A stretch of 64,000 nucleotides of DNA from Trematomus loennbergii (lineage: Eukaryota > Chordata > Actinopteri > Perciformes > Nototheniidae): positions 15,305,435 through 15,369,434 of the forward strand of contig JAAOOA010000028.1 of NCBI GenBank assembly GCA_012861695.1, in the 5' to 3' direction. The position numbers and the translations under genes were made by a program. Positions 1 through 13,903 of this stretch are shown here, in pieces. Each line of letters begins with the position of its first letter. Positions within the stretch are counted from its first letter, which is position 1. The notes beneath the pieces are model-generated. The model searched no databases and had not been told where the DNA came from. It was given only the letters and a program-made list of their open reading frames with translations.

Positions 1-379
1 TAATTGTATGTTTTATTGTTGGTATTTAAACTAAGATATTTTAATTTGCATCTGATTCTTACACATCAGAGTGAGATGTTTTCAGATATTGGGGAGTAGG
101 TAAGGCTACTACAATATTTGGCAGAAAGAAAACGTATGTAAGGCCTTTTGTGGTTTGAGAATTGTTTTATTAAGATCTAAGAGCTTGTACACTATCAATG
201 GGGAAAGGCGATGAGGTATATTGCCTCGCAAGTTAGCAAAATCAATCAAATGTGTGTTTTGAACTTTAATTGACTGAATGTATTAGTAAGGTGGGCTTAT
301 GAATACTGTGTTATACATTTTTACATATATATTATATATATTTAAGTACAATATAAGACAAGCGCAAGTTTCATTTGTG

Positions 380-476
380 GGCCATTTTTCATTATACTTT
401 TTGAATATGCTGAGGGCCGATTGGAAATGGCCTGCGGGCCGCATTTGGCCCCCGGGCCATAGTTTGGACACCCCTG
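380..476 (+). mobile_element. hAT-type transposon end, truncated
   Basis: The segment ends in GGCCATAGTTTGGACACCCCTG, whose reverse complement begins CAGGGGTGTCCAAACTATGG, a hAT-style terminal repeat. It is preceded by GC-rich GGGCCGCATTTGGCCC-type sequence typical of such ends. The opposite terminal repeat is absent. The next 8 bp (ATTTAAGT, 477-484) also occur at 340-347, which may be a target duplication remnant or chance. Confidence 0.5.
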
Positions 477-925
477 ATTTAAGTTATCTGAATTCTAAAG
501 CCAAGTAGTGCCAAGGCTCCATAAAGGAGCAAACTAAATACAAAAAATTGAAAATTAAGTGAAGGCTACTAAATGCACAATAATATCTGAATTAAGTAAT
601 AAAGCAGAATGACATCACAAATAAAACTAATGTAGAAGGTTAAATGTTAAGATAAAAACAGGATCAGGAAGATAAAGGAGAGGCAGGGTATAGTGAAGAG
701 TTTGACAAGCAGCAGCTTGACAAGCAGCAGTGTGATGGGAGACCTTGAAGTCTGTAAAAAAGCAGTGAACTGTGTCAGGCACGCTGAGGGGGGTGCAAGG
801 GTGAAATATGCACATAAAGGTTGCACCAAGGACCATATTCCTACCTAAGATCTCTAGGTTGTCAACATATCAAAATAAATGTATTTTCTTTTTCTCTTTC
901 AGCCATCTCCTTCTCTCTTTTTCCC
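477..925. other. no gene or repeat recognised
   Basis: AT-rich sequence with a short repeated phrase (TTGACAAGCAGCAG, twice near 700-731). Overlapping short frames on the minus strand show no family similarity. Confidence 0.5.
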
Positions 926-1406
926 TTAACCCTTAGATGCACGAGTGACTAGACCCTACACTCTTCCATAAGTGGGTCTACAAGGACCCGTATTAGAATA
1001 ATATGTGTTTTTATGCAATTTTTGTCATTTTGGTTAAGAAAAATCTCTTGTATAATATTTAGTATTATATTTTGGTTCACACTAGAAATATTTTATATTA
1101 CATTTTTCACTATTTATAATTTTAGAAATTTCATTTACATTTTGAAAAAAAACATTTTCCCATAGGATTCCATAGAAAATGCATGCGGGTCAGTTTTGAC
1201 CCACTTATGGAAGCTTGGGGTATTAATACAAAAACTACAATTTCTTAAAATTAAAATTTTAAATTTAATGGCATGATATCCAAAACATGTTTTTTGAGGA
1301 ATAGCTGGAATATGAAATGATAAAAAATGTAATTACAAAGATACTGTACTTCAAGAAAACCACCTCACCGGGTCCAAAAAGACCCACTTATGCATCTAAG
1401 GGTTAA
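926..1406. mobile_element. TTAA-flanked MITE (piggyBac-like)
   Basis: The element (930-1402) is bounded by TTAA on both sides (926-929 and 1403-1406). It has perfect 12-bp terminal inverted repeats CCCTTAGATGCA / TGCATCTAAGGG. Sub-terminal copies of a CCATAAGTGGGTC motif and its complement GACCCACTTATGG (also near 1198-1212) add internal symmetry. The interior is AT-rich with no transposase. TTAA target duplication and a CCC start are typical of piggyBac-derived MITEs. Confidence 0.85.
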
Positions 1407-2141
1407 ACATCAAGGGAAAGCCAACTGGCGTAACCATTGCTCTCACATGAAGATAGCTTGACTTAATGGAAGATAAAAACAACTGACATTTTCGATGATT
1501 TTGACCTTGTTTGATTTCACTCAATATTCTGCATGGGCTTTACACTAGTTTGCTTTATTCTTTTCACATGTATAATGCAAATGTACTTAAGCTTTGAACT
1601 GAGGTACAAGTACTCATATAATGCACTATTATGAATTCAACTGCTTTTTTTGGCAAGACCCAAGGGTCTGCAGCCAGTTAAGAAACTGAGCTCAAGTGGT
1701 TAGGGTTAGGGTTAATTGCAGCATACAACCGAAACAGGGGTGACTAGTGCCTTGCATGAACGTTGACGCTGCTACAGAGTGCATGTCTCTCCAAGAAAAA
1801 TAGCCCTGATTGTGGAATCAGTATGAGACTTTAAGGGATTATTTTATCATTTATTATTTTGGGTAAATGCCCCCGCCCCACATTATACAATTTACATGGT
1901 ACAATTTTGGCGATATTTTTTCCCTAAAACAATTGCATTTATTGATATTATTATAAATGTACAACCTTTTGAATGCAACTGAGTAATTGACAATGACATA
2001 AATGATAATACAATATTTAATTATTATGTATGCAAATGTAAACATCCAGATCATGACCCCATCATATTGTTGTAAATGTTGATAACCTAAACATGTTTGA
2101 AGTCATGTCCATAGGGGCCACTTCACTGCACACACACATCA

Positions 2142-2144
<3 letters not shown>
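1407..2144. other. no gene recognised; short telomere-like run
   Basis: AT-rich sequence. The only notable pattern is two and a half TTAGGG units near 1700-1714, too short to call a repeat array. Confidence 0.5.

Positions 2145-2217
<73 letters not shown>
2145..2217. repeat. (CA)n microsatellite
   Basis: An uninterrupted dinucleotide run of about 73 bp. Open frames through it (His-Thr or Cys-Val runs) are artefacts. Confidence 0.98.
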
Positions 2218-2221
<4 letters not shown>

Positions 2222-5200
2222 AAAGGCAAGTGGCAGAACAAAGAGCCGTATGAAGCATCATGTGGTGACTTCCACACTTGCTCGGGCTACATTTCTGACC
2301 TTGGAGGAGCTCTCAGATGCGTTCTCTGCTTCCGGAAAATCACTCACACCTTCTGCTCTTTTCTTCTCCCCTCTGCTGTCTTGTCACTCTATGACTCACA
2401 AAGCACAGCCCTGATTGTGGAATATGCTTTTACACATCAGTGATTTCTCTTCAATCTAAGCTCTGTCTCTGTTCTTTTTAGGTCTTTCATTCACCAGTCT
2501 CACTTTCTGTGCATCGCTTGACTGTGAGGGGCGTAGATCAGATTTATAGTGAGGTAGCTTGGATTAGAGTAGACACAAAGGAAATGTGCCTTGAATAAAA
2601 GTTAGGTCTTTGAACAAGTAGATATGTTCAACAACTAAAATAAAAGTGCTTTAAAACCAGGCAGCTCATTTCATCAAGTGTTGATAGCTTTTTTTTCCAC
2701 TTCATTGAATGAGATACTTTATTATCAAAACCACCTGATGGTTAAACAGAGTGAGCAATTACATTTTTAAGCACATTAGATAGTCAACTTTCATAAATAT
2801 TTCCCTCATGACATGAGGTAACTCACATTAAAGCACTTAAATTACAGGTAGCTCGAGCAGAATACACACCCACTCTTTTTATCTTGGGTTTTCCTTGATG
2901 ATGTCTTTCATTTTGGCAGGAAGTGAAAAGTAAATTCAACTTAACTTTCCAATAAATATTAGTGGTAAATTCAAAGTATGTTGTGTTTATGACTTAGGTT
3001 TCTGATTTCTGAGCTAATTGATCTTATTGGGGTTTTAGTATAGCATGTGTTGGTGTGGAATGTCTGTGACTAGCATTTAGGGCTAAGCCTACAGACCTGT
3101 CACATTATCAATCCTGTGTCATCTGGTTTTCTCCTGTTCTAGAGGACAAGTTCAGCAAGGACAGGAATACCTGAGTGAAAATCTCATCTTTTATGTACTC
3201 ATGTTCTCCTGGTGCATGGTTGAACCTTAATTATTTCCCTGGATGGATGGATTGATATTCAGTTCATGGCTGCCATTTGGTCTGAAAGTCAAAAAGTTCA
3301 AAACATTAGGATGTGAAATTGAGTACGCCAGAAAGTAGATGATTCCTACTTATGACAACATAAAGGCGAAACTTTTTCTTTAATGCACAATTTCACTATC
3401 TGATTGGTAATTTAATGCACTTTTTTTCATTATGGAAAATAATGATCTCATTCACATGCATGGTAAGCTACATGAGTCAACCACAAAAGGGAGATGTTCA
3501 ATTGGATGGTTGGTCGTGGTCAATTACATTATTACGGAGCTCTGATACTGCCAGTCCTTTCTTTTTATATTGACTTTGCTTTATATAATGGCCATCAATA
3601 AAATAAAATGTCAATATAAATGTCCTTTATAGAGAGATATAAACTCATATGTAATTAATACAAATCCAAAATGAAAAGCAAGTACTCAAATGATGGTGCT
3701 GTGCATTTTCCATGACTTTAAAACCCCTGTGGTAACAAATGAAGGGATTTTGTCCATAGAAAGAAACGCTGTGTTTGTTTTTATTTTGTAACAGAAACTT
3801 GAAGTATTGAGTTAAAAAAGAAAAGGTACCTTTTTCATGTCTGGACATATTCTACGGATATCGAAATTGAAACTGTAGGGTAACTGTATGCTGCTGGTAC
3901 AGTATGTTGTCCAATTCAATTTCAAAGGATCATTTCACTTCCTTTTGCTGTGAACCGCACACAGCGCGAGAAAGATAGGTGACACCTCGACTACATGCCA
4001 CAGCCTGAGTTGTGCTGCAACAGTCATACAAAAAAACTGTAGAATAGAAAAATACTACCATGTGCATTTGACTTTATATGCTCATATACTTTTCCTCTAA
4101 ATTATAACTTTTTCCTGCAGTTTCAGAGGAGAAGAGTTTTACACTCAAAGACAGGTTGATAAAGCTTTTTGAAACTTGCTGCATGTGCATCAGGAGTTTT
4201 TTCTTCAACAGCAGGTCTTTGAGGAAACTGCTGATTGCTGACCAGAACTGTCTAAGGTGGACCAACCAGCCATATGCCAGCCAATTCCCTGCTGGTAACC
4301 TTCAGCATGCAGCTGATGTGTTGTTTACTGGGTTGTATTTTTATAAGGTCTCCAAGGTAGGCTTTCTTGCTTTTAAATTCATCTAAAATGTCAGATTTTT
4401 TAATTCATTTGAATTGATGTAGTTTTACTAATAATTAATGTAAGATCATTGCAAAGAAAACTGTGCTGTCTTTCCTCTCCATAAAACGTGGTGATGATAA
4501 ACCCAAAATGACGACCCAGCTTTCCCTCAATACAACATTTTAACAGGCCAGGTGTTGAATCTGTTGAGAACAGATTGTTGTTGTGAAGCAGAACAATAAA
4601 CACGTGCAGATTTATTGCAGGTCTGTGGCTTTGACATTGCAGTCCTAACCCACAGACCTGCAAGAAAAATAACGAGAAGTAACACGAGCTAGATATTTGA
4701 TTACTCAAGGTAAGGCATGGATTACCCTGAGTAATACCACTGACACTTATACCACTAGATGTATTTGTTGTACATTAAAAAGCATTTGGACAAATCATTG
4801 TCAAGAGTCTATGAAGTCCTTACTCAACAAGTCCAAAGTCAGGAACAACAGATATGAAGTCAAGTCCATGATCTAAACTTTGTGTATTGTTTCCTATTGC
4901 AATCGTCTCCATATAATCTCAAACTTGCAGTGAGTGTGGTAAATTATGTTTTCTGTCCTGTGAGACGATTACAATCCTTTGTGATTTCTGAGAAAATTGA
5001 TCACAGCAGAGTCCCTATACCCCCCACTGTGATAATCCAATTATTCCTCTGCTGGTCTGCACTGCCAAACTCACATTTCCCTCCTGCTTGCTATTTAATT
5101 GTGAGCTGCCAGATTGATCAACGTATAGCCATAGTCAGCAAAATGAAAGTTGATTAGTTTAACTATTGTAGAACATACAAGCCAAAGTCTGAGTGCTGAG

Positions 5201-6440
5201 TCATTGGCGACAAAGTCAAAGTTGAATTACATGTGTTTTTGAATGTGGCAAACAAAGTCTAAAGTGAAAGGAAAACTGTTAACTGTCACAAAATACAATG
5301 TATTGTTTCAACAGTGCTTTGTAACGTTAGCTTTTGAAGAAACAAAGAGAAGATATCTTACTTGGCCTCTATAGGCTTATGTGGTTTCAATGATAATAGT
5401 TACAAACTAAATTTATTGTTTCATTTGTGAGGACTTGTTGGCCTAAGCTGACCAGTGACAAAAATATATCAATAACTTCCTCTGCACTTATGTTTTGAGA
5501 TGTTATTTTGGCTGTTGGAAGTAACATGTTTGAAATACGAAAATAGAGAACAAGGAAGTTTGGTTTTGGGGTGTCATCTGGACATGCAAGCCTCAATCTA
5601 CATATCTGTTGCGTTTAAGGACACAGATTGAAGCAGGAAGTACAACAGATTCCACAGTAAAGAAACTAAGCTTCCATTTTCATATATAAATGAGGAAAAT
5701 GTCACTCTTAACACAAGTAAAAGTTGAGCTTCATGCATTATGCAACCATGTTCCCTGAATTCTATATGGTGGCCAATTAGGGTTAATGGAATATTTGATT
5801 CATAAATGCTTCGTTAAAAAGCATATTAGGCAATATTTTTTAACTCAAGATGCTAAAAATCTTCAAGCTGTAGTCGATAAAGCAATGTATGTAAAATGTT
5901 TTATGCAAATGAAAAACGGTAGGAATTATTGTGGGAACGTTTGTGTGCCTTTTTCGTTACATCCCATTGCCAGGCTTTGATTAAGAACTTCTATCCACCA
6001 ACCTTGCACCATCAAACGCTGGCATCTCCTTCATCCACACAATTCCTCAGAGACACCTCAAAGATTTCAGGACCTTTTGTTCAGAGCTTCAAAATGAGTG
6101 GTACCCATTAACAGAATTCTCGCTGCCGGTCCTCTTTATTCCGTGTGCAAAAGCCTGAAGCAGATTGCAGGTCAGCTCACATTCCTCTGCTTTAGATTTC
6201 CTTATTTTCAAGACAGCTAGTGCAATGCAAGCCTCCACTCCCTCCGTGGCTTCAGGATATGGAGATGGTGAGTCAATTCCCTGTGCTTTCCCATTTTCTC
6301 CTTGTTCCCTTTTGTCTGACAGTAGGAGCTCTCAGTGTTTCTGTATGCAGTCCAAAGTCCCATTCTTCTTTTTAGTTTGAATTTAGTTCCTTCTGCAACT
6401 CTTCTACTACCTGACAACTTAGTTCCCTATCTACATCGTT
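2218..6440. other. 4.2 kb with no gene recognised
   Basis: Mostly unique AT-rich DNA. I found a 12-bp-arm inverted repeat at 4617-4661 but no transposon ends, tRNA-like sequence or open frame with family similarity. Confidence 0.5.
4617..4661. repeat. inverted repeat, 12-bp arms
   Basis: GCAGGTCTGTGG at 4617-4628 faces CCACAGACCTGC at 4650-4661 across a 21-base spacer. It is a perfect but short stem of unknown role. Confidence 0.7.
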
Positions 6441-7007
6441 CTCTTATGCAGGGCCGGCTCTAGACAATTTGCAGCCCGAGGCAGGTTTTTTGCTGGCGCC
6501 CCGCCCCCAGCCAGAGAATCGTACAGTAGAAAAGATAAAGATCAATAGAGTATCCAAGAAATACACAATAAAGTAAAATGCTTCAATCTGGTGCACTTTG
6601 AGCATAATCACTACTAGATCTATGGGGGTACAACTCTAAAACACCCACATGAAAAAGATCGGTTTACATTTTAATAACCAAATAAGTATGTGAACATAAC
6701 CAATCACCTACCATAGCCAATAACAAATAAATGTAACTTATTTTATTTTTGTTGTTCATCATATCTTATTTTACCTAGTTAACATTTATTTATTTATGCA
6801 TATTTTTGTATCTCTCCAGTTTTAAACGATATTTTTGGTTTACTGTGCTATAGTATACATTGAAATGATTTCAAACCTGTTCATCCCAATAATTATAAAG
6901 GAGTGCCTTGGAAATATGTGTTTACATAAATTGTGATCAAACCGTTTGAGACCCACTGAGATAACTTAGACTAAAGTGAACTATCTAAACACTCAGAGTC
7001 CTTTACC

Positions 7008-7531
7008 TGTTGTGCACCGACAGAAATGTTATGGGAGTTTCATTTTCATGTTATGTTTGTTTTGTCACTCATCATTTACCTGTCATTCCAGGCTTCCTGA
7101 TTATCTACCTCTTGTGTGTCTCCCGTGCTCATCAGCACCAGCCCCGCCCCTGATTGTTTCCACCTGTATCTTGTTGTCGTGTGTTTTAAATTCCCCAGTC
7201 TCCCAGTGTTCATTGTCAGTTCGTCTTGTCTCATGCCTAGGTCAGATCTATGCTCTCCTTGATGGAACCTACTTGAGCAGGTCTCCCTTGAAAAAGAGAT
7301 CAATGATCTCAATGGGATACAACCTGGATAAATAAAAATTAAATTAAGATGTTTTTGTTCCTCACTACGTGAGCGATTTTCTTTTGTTCACTTTTTGTCA
7401 TCTTATCCTAGAGATTTGATAGTGTTTATTTCCGTTCTTCTTTTGAAAATAAAGTATCTTACAAATACTTTACCTCTGTCTCCTGGGTCGTGCAATTGGG
7501 TCCTATACCTTGAGTTTCTGAGTTCGTAACA
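7008..7531 (+). mobile_element. solo LTR nested in the hAT element
   Basis: It begins TGTTGTGC and ends GTTCGTAACA (TGTT...AACA) and is flanked by a perfect 5-bp duplication TTACC (7003-7007 and 7532-7536). The uninterrupted relative at 31026-31090 shows where the host hAT sequence was split. The 5-bp duplication fits a Ty3/gypsy- or ERV-like LTR. An AATAAA (about 7448) sits near the 3' part as in an LTR R/U5 region. No internal coding part remains, so it is a recombined solo LTR. Confidence 0.75.
7236..7350 (+). mobile_element. LINE 3'-tail fragment inside the LTR
   Basis: The phrase around 7280-7340 (GTCTCCCTTGAAAAAGAGAT, then TCTCAATGGGAT and CCTGGATAAATAAA) is a common fish LINE 3' end. 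It appears as a third-level insertion, or as part of this LTR family. Confidence 0.5.
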
Positions 7532-7999
7532 TTACCTCATTGAGCTGTAGTTATCAGCCTCTCAGTCTGACTGGAGAGGACTCTCCCTCCACATTATTGT
7601 AGAAACATCTTCTTCTTATATCCGTTAGAGCAGCTAGCACCAGATTCTAATAACAACAGCGCCGGTACCGGTGCGCTCTTCTCTCTCTCCCTCGCTCGCT
7701 CCCACGCTCACTCGCCCTTTGGCTGTGAGCTGCGGGCGCCTGATAAGCCAACATCCCCCATTTTCATCACTTACAGCGCCCATCGTACAGGGCAAATGAA
7801 AAGTGTAACCGGGGGGAAAAGGGTGTTACATTTTCTTAATTATGAATATTGTTACATCAAGGTCGAAAATTAGAATGAGCACCAACGGTAAAAAAAAAAG
7901 TGTTTCCCTCCCAGAGCTACCAGCGCAACGCCTCCCCAGATCTGGCGCCCTAGGCGAACATCTATAACGCCAGTGCTACGGGCCGGCCCTGCTCTTATG

Positions 8000-10044
<2,045 letters not shown>

Positions 10045-10441
10045 TTAAAGGTAGGACAGGTAAGAATGGAGAAACCAGCTGGAGTGCGCTAGAATTTGAA
10101 AGTAAGCAGCCGAAAAAGATCTGCCCCTTCCTTCAGACTTCCTTACAGAGCCCCTCCTCCAACGCACACGAACGCGCACATGACCAATGAGGGCACGAGA
10201 TAAGTTTGTGCACAAGATGGAAGGCTGACAGGCAGGTAGGCCATCCAGTTATTTTAGCCGGGCCGGCTAAAATAATTGGTCGTGCTTTTTACAGCGCCAC
10301 GGCTTCCACAGATGACATTTTTGTATGTATTTATTGTCAAAGCATTTAATATATTCATTGCTATCGGGATGTTAAGAGCATTCCATGGAATATACTGTAA
10401 CAAAAAGTGTTTCTGAAGTGAATTACCTACCCCACCTTTAA
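10045..10441. mobile_element. TTAA-flanked palindromic MITE, copy 1
   Basis: Bounded by TTAA at each end. The ends read AAGGTAGGACAGGTAAG and CTTACC-type complement (TTACCTACCCCACCTT). It matches, in reverse orientation, the copy at 33998-34379 over nearly its whole length, including a central 27-bp palindrome (10249-10275). This copy is more diverged. It has no coding capacity. Confidence 0.85.
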
Positions 10442-11580
10442 GATTAAATAGTCATATAAATAAGTATTTCTGAAAGGTGTCCAAGTTGCATGAATGCACA
10501 AGATAGGGAAGATACAACAAATACATGATATGCAAAATGAAGCGAGGTTAATGTGAATCATATTGGTCTACTCAAAGTAAATAATCAGATAAATAAGATG
10601 CATGTCGTTATCTGGTCATAGCCAAGGATTTTTATAAAATGCTTGATGTCTTTTCATGAAACTTGGAAGTAAAAACAATCCTATAATAATAACTGTATTT
10701 TCTGGCTCCTATTTCTTTCTGTGAGCTGGTTTATCATGTTGTATCTTTAGGAAATCATGTTTCTAACATAGGATAGGTGCATTATCTAAAAGGAAAAATG
10801 CAACTGTGAACACAGATCCAGTTTCAGCCAAAGAGATGTTCAAAACACAGGTCAGTCAGCCACGGCACACTGAACAGATCATTATGTGAAGGTACAACGT
10901 GTACAGAGTATAGTGCTTAAGCTCTGACCCCAAAACACCAGGGTCAGCAGCACAAATGGCAGTGGGTAGTGACCATAATAACTCCCCCCTCAGGGAACAT
11001 TGACCTACAGGTGGAGGCTGGGGTGCAGGTAGAGCTCTTGATATGCCATATGAACAGCAGCAGGTGTCAGCACAATTGTCAGTGCTTGAGTGCTGTGGCA
11101 ACAGGAAGGAAACAAAGAGTCAACAGGGCATTGTGCATTGCCATGATCGAAGAGCTTGCTGAATATATGTTGCGATGAGAAATAAAACAGTAGGTTTCGT
11201 TTACAGAGGCAGCACACAGTTTAATCTTAAGCATGGAGGCAGTTGCTATGCGCTGTGTATCTATCACCCATGTAACATTATCTATCCTCCACATAATAAA
11301 ATTGATGATTATTATTGCTTGTATCTAAAGAAAATTACCGGCTATATTGTTTGTATTTGTTGGATTATAGTTCAATACAAGAGACTACATTGAAGTCACA
11401 TGCAGATACACACATTTAATATGAATCTGTGTAGCTCGCTGTGTGTGTGTGTTTTGGTGTGTGTGTAAAAGACAACCCAAGGAAGAAATAAGGAAAACAA
11501 GAATATCTTAGATGCTCTCAGAGGGCATCTCTGGTTAGGCCCTAAGGACAAAGAATGTCGAGTGGAGACGGGGTAGGTTA
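10442..11580. other. no gene recognised
   Basis: AT-rich DNA with overlapping short frames on both strands near 10856-11393, none resembling a known protein. Confidence 0.5.
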
Positions 11581-11588
11581 GGTCAGGG

Positions 11589-13895
11589 CAGCGCCATATA
11601 GAGAGAGAGTTCTGACAGCGGAAGTCCAAAATGCTTGATCGTCACGTGGTTCAGGGAGAGTCAATAGTTCCCCGGAAGTTCGTGGCGGGACATATGAATG
11701 CATGATTACCGGAGATAGAACTACGATTTTTGGTAATAAGTAGTGAATAAAGGTCTTGATTTGCAATATTTATACAACATACCGATATGTGTATGTATTT
11801 ACATCAATATGTTTTAAAAAATAAATAGAATCTGCTAATATTTATGGATAATATTAGGAATAGTGTGAACAGCTAGTTTACTTGTTAACATACATGTTAG
11901 GCTGTTGCCTTGGTTAAAGAGCCTGTTGCTGTTGTGTATTGCTTTGAATTATTTAAAACAAATATTATCTTCTTAAACAGGTATGGTAGTCAGGAGCATC
12001 ACTTCCTAATGTTTATTGATATATTTAGAGGGAGGGGATGGCAAGGAATGCTTCAAAATTTAATTAGATTAATTTCTACAATTTTTTTAATTCATGGTGG
12101 TTTCAGTAATCCCATGGTACTTGAGGACATAAGTAATCTAAATGACTAATGTCATCTTTATGACTTTCAGAAAGGACAGGAGACCAACAGGTGACTATCA
12201 ATGGACTAGCAGCAACACGATTATGACGTTAAAAGTGTTGTTTTAGGAACATCCATTGTAAATACATGGAATTCAATAAACATTGAATAGCATGTCATGC
12301 AGTTTGTCTGTGCCTTTTCCTCCGTGTTGTCCTGGCATATCGTCTCCACCATGGTTTGCTGTGCTGCCTGGGGATGCTCCAATCGCTCAGAGAAAGGAGT
12401 AAGAATCAGAATGTACGGCTTCCCCACTGACACAGAGAGGAGGGAAAATGGCTAGCTCAAGTCAGCAGGAGCAATTTAACAATCAAAACAGACAGCCGCA
12501 ACAAAATATGTGAGGTAATCATATTCAAACACTGCATTTGCACTTTTTCCACAAAACGAAGACCACACCATTGGGAAGCTTAATGTTTGGTTTAATACAA
12601 ATAACAGGGAAAGGCTTGAAAAACTCTGAGAGTTGAGACTCAGGGTGCAGGGTGAGGGTCTCAGTGCAGGTATTCAGGCTCTATTGAATCCCCCTCTGGT
12701 TCTTGTGCTGAAAGAGGGAGAAACAGACAGGAGAAAGGGTTATACACACCTATATAGCACACCTATTGGATGGGAAATTGCCTTGGGGAGATAAGGTGTG
12801 GTCTTTGTTTCCAACTGAAGTTATGGAACTTTATTATTTGTGAGTTTAACAAAGTATGACAAATGGCATCAGTAATGGATGTGATATGAATTTGTATAAA
12901 GTTGTCTCACATTCTTGGTCGTATTTTACGTACAGTATGTAATGAGTGTATACATGTCCAGTAAGTCCTCCACCTGTAACATCACTGCCCCTCCACCTGC
13001 CATACAGTAGGTTACTAATATACACTAACAAGATTACTTATATAATACAGTGATAGAATACATGTTTAGTATGCTTACTTATATACAACAGTAGTATTAC
13101 ATTTACCTTGTGTTTTCACTCTCACTTTGCCATCATTTCAAAATCAGCTGTGCTGCAACATAATACAGACAGGTAATAATCAACAGAATACACTAAAAAC
13201 ACTCACCCATAAATTACGTTTTTGTTTACTGTTTGGAAGTCTCAAATATGCACTCTAAATTCATATCAATAGCGATGTATCACACAAATAGCTCTCTTCC
13301 TTATTATTGTGTAACGTTAACTTTATTATACTAGTTTGTAGGTCTACTCCAAAATGTTGATCGTAATTTCTCCACCTCCACTCATTACAATCACACGTGC
13401 CCCAATGTTATATTTAACTAATATTATATTCCTCCACCCCACAAAAAAATCACGTTTAGAAGCCCTTTTTCTCTAATTCCACAACGTTGGATGAAATAAC
13501 ATTAGGAGAACAGATTAATAGGCTGTTCATGGTTAACGTGTGTTGCTAACTTTATCCGGTATCCTAGCCTAATCTGTTATCTGTAAACGTTCCCTAAATC
13601 TACTGATTTAGGGATAATCCACTAACATCCTTTAATACACATGTTCATTTGACTCAGATGTGCTGATAATATCTGCAATATAAATCTTTAAACGTCTTCT
13701 TACCTTTAAAAGTCCATCACGAACGGTCTATTATGCTGCAACTCTACTGTGTTGCTGGTCGCAAAAATTCCCCGGAAGTCAGCGGCAAGCTAACTTCCGG
13801 GGAACTATTGACGGCTCACGATCCGCCATTGCTGTAAAAAAACTGGTCCATTGGAGTGAACGGAGATGTCGTAACTCTTCTATTATACGGCTCTG
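11589..13895 (+). mobile_element. P-like (THAP) DNA transposon, degenerate
   Basis: A perfect 8-bp duplication GGTCAGGG flanks it (11581-11588 and 13896-13903). The termini align as CAGCGCCATATAGAGAGAGA and, from the right end, CAGAGCCGTATAATAGAAGA. The similarity continues about 110 bp inward with gaps, including the shared GTCAATAGTTCCCCGGAAGT. An inner copy of ACTTCCGGGGAA makes a further inverted motif at the right end. Inside lies a THAP zinc-finger start (12351). The 8-bp duplication plus THAP domain is the P-element superfamily pattern. No full transposase remains. Confidence 0.8.
12351..12455 (+). pseudogene. THAP-domain transposase remnant
   Basis: An ATG-started frame of 34 codons then TAG. 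It reads MVCCAAWGCSNR, then MYGFPTDTERR. C-x(4-5)-C with W-G-C-S-N-R followed by a hydrophobic-F-P-x-D block is the N-terminal half of the C2CH THAP DNA-binding finger. The second half (C-H pair and AVPTIF-like box) is missing or lies beyond a lost intron. It probably belongs to the surrounding P-like element. It could be the first exon of a spliced transposase, but no downstream exon was recognised. Confidence 0.7.
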
Positions 13896-13903
13896 GGTCA
13901 GGG

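Larger units (their letters stand above)
6449..7991. mobile_element. non-autonomous hAT element with nested LTR
   Basis: The terminal repeats are CAGGGCCGGCTCTAG at the left and, reverse-complemented, CAGGGCCGGCCCGTAG at the right. The 8-bp target duplication CTCTTATG is perfect (6441-6448 and 7992-7999). No transposase frame is present. The core (about 6560-7003 and 7537-7610) matches, in reverse, the core of the element at 30677-31626. A solo LTR occupies 7008-7531, so the original element was about 1 kb. Confidence 0.9.

Noticed and set aside
1700..1714. Telomere repeat
   Set aside because: Only about two and a half TTAGGG units; chance is likely.
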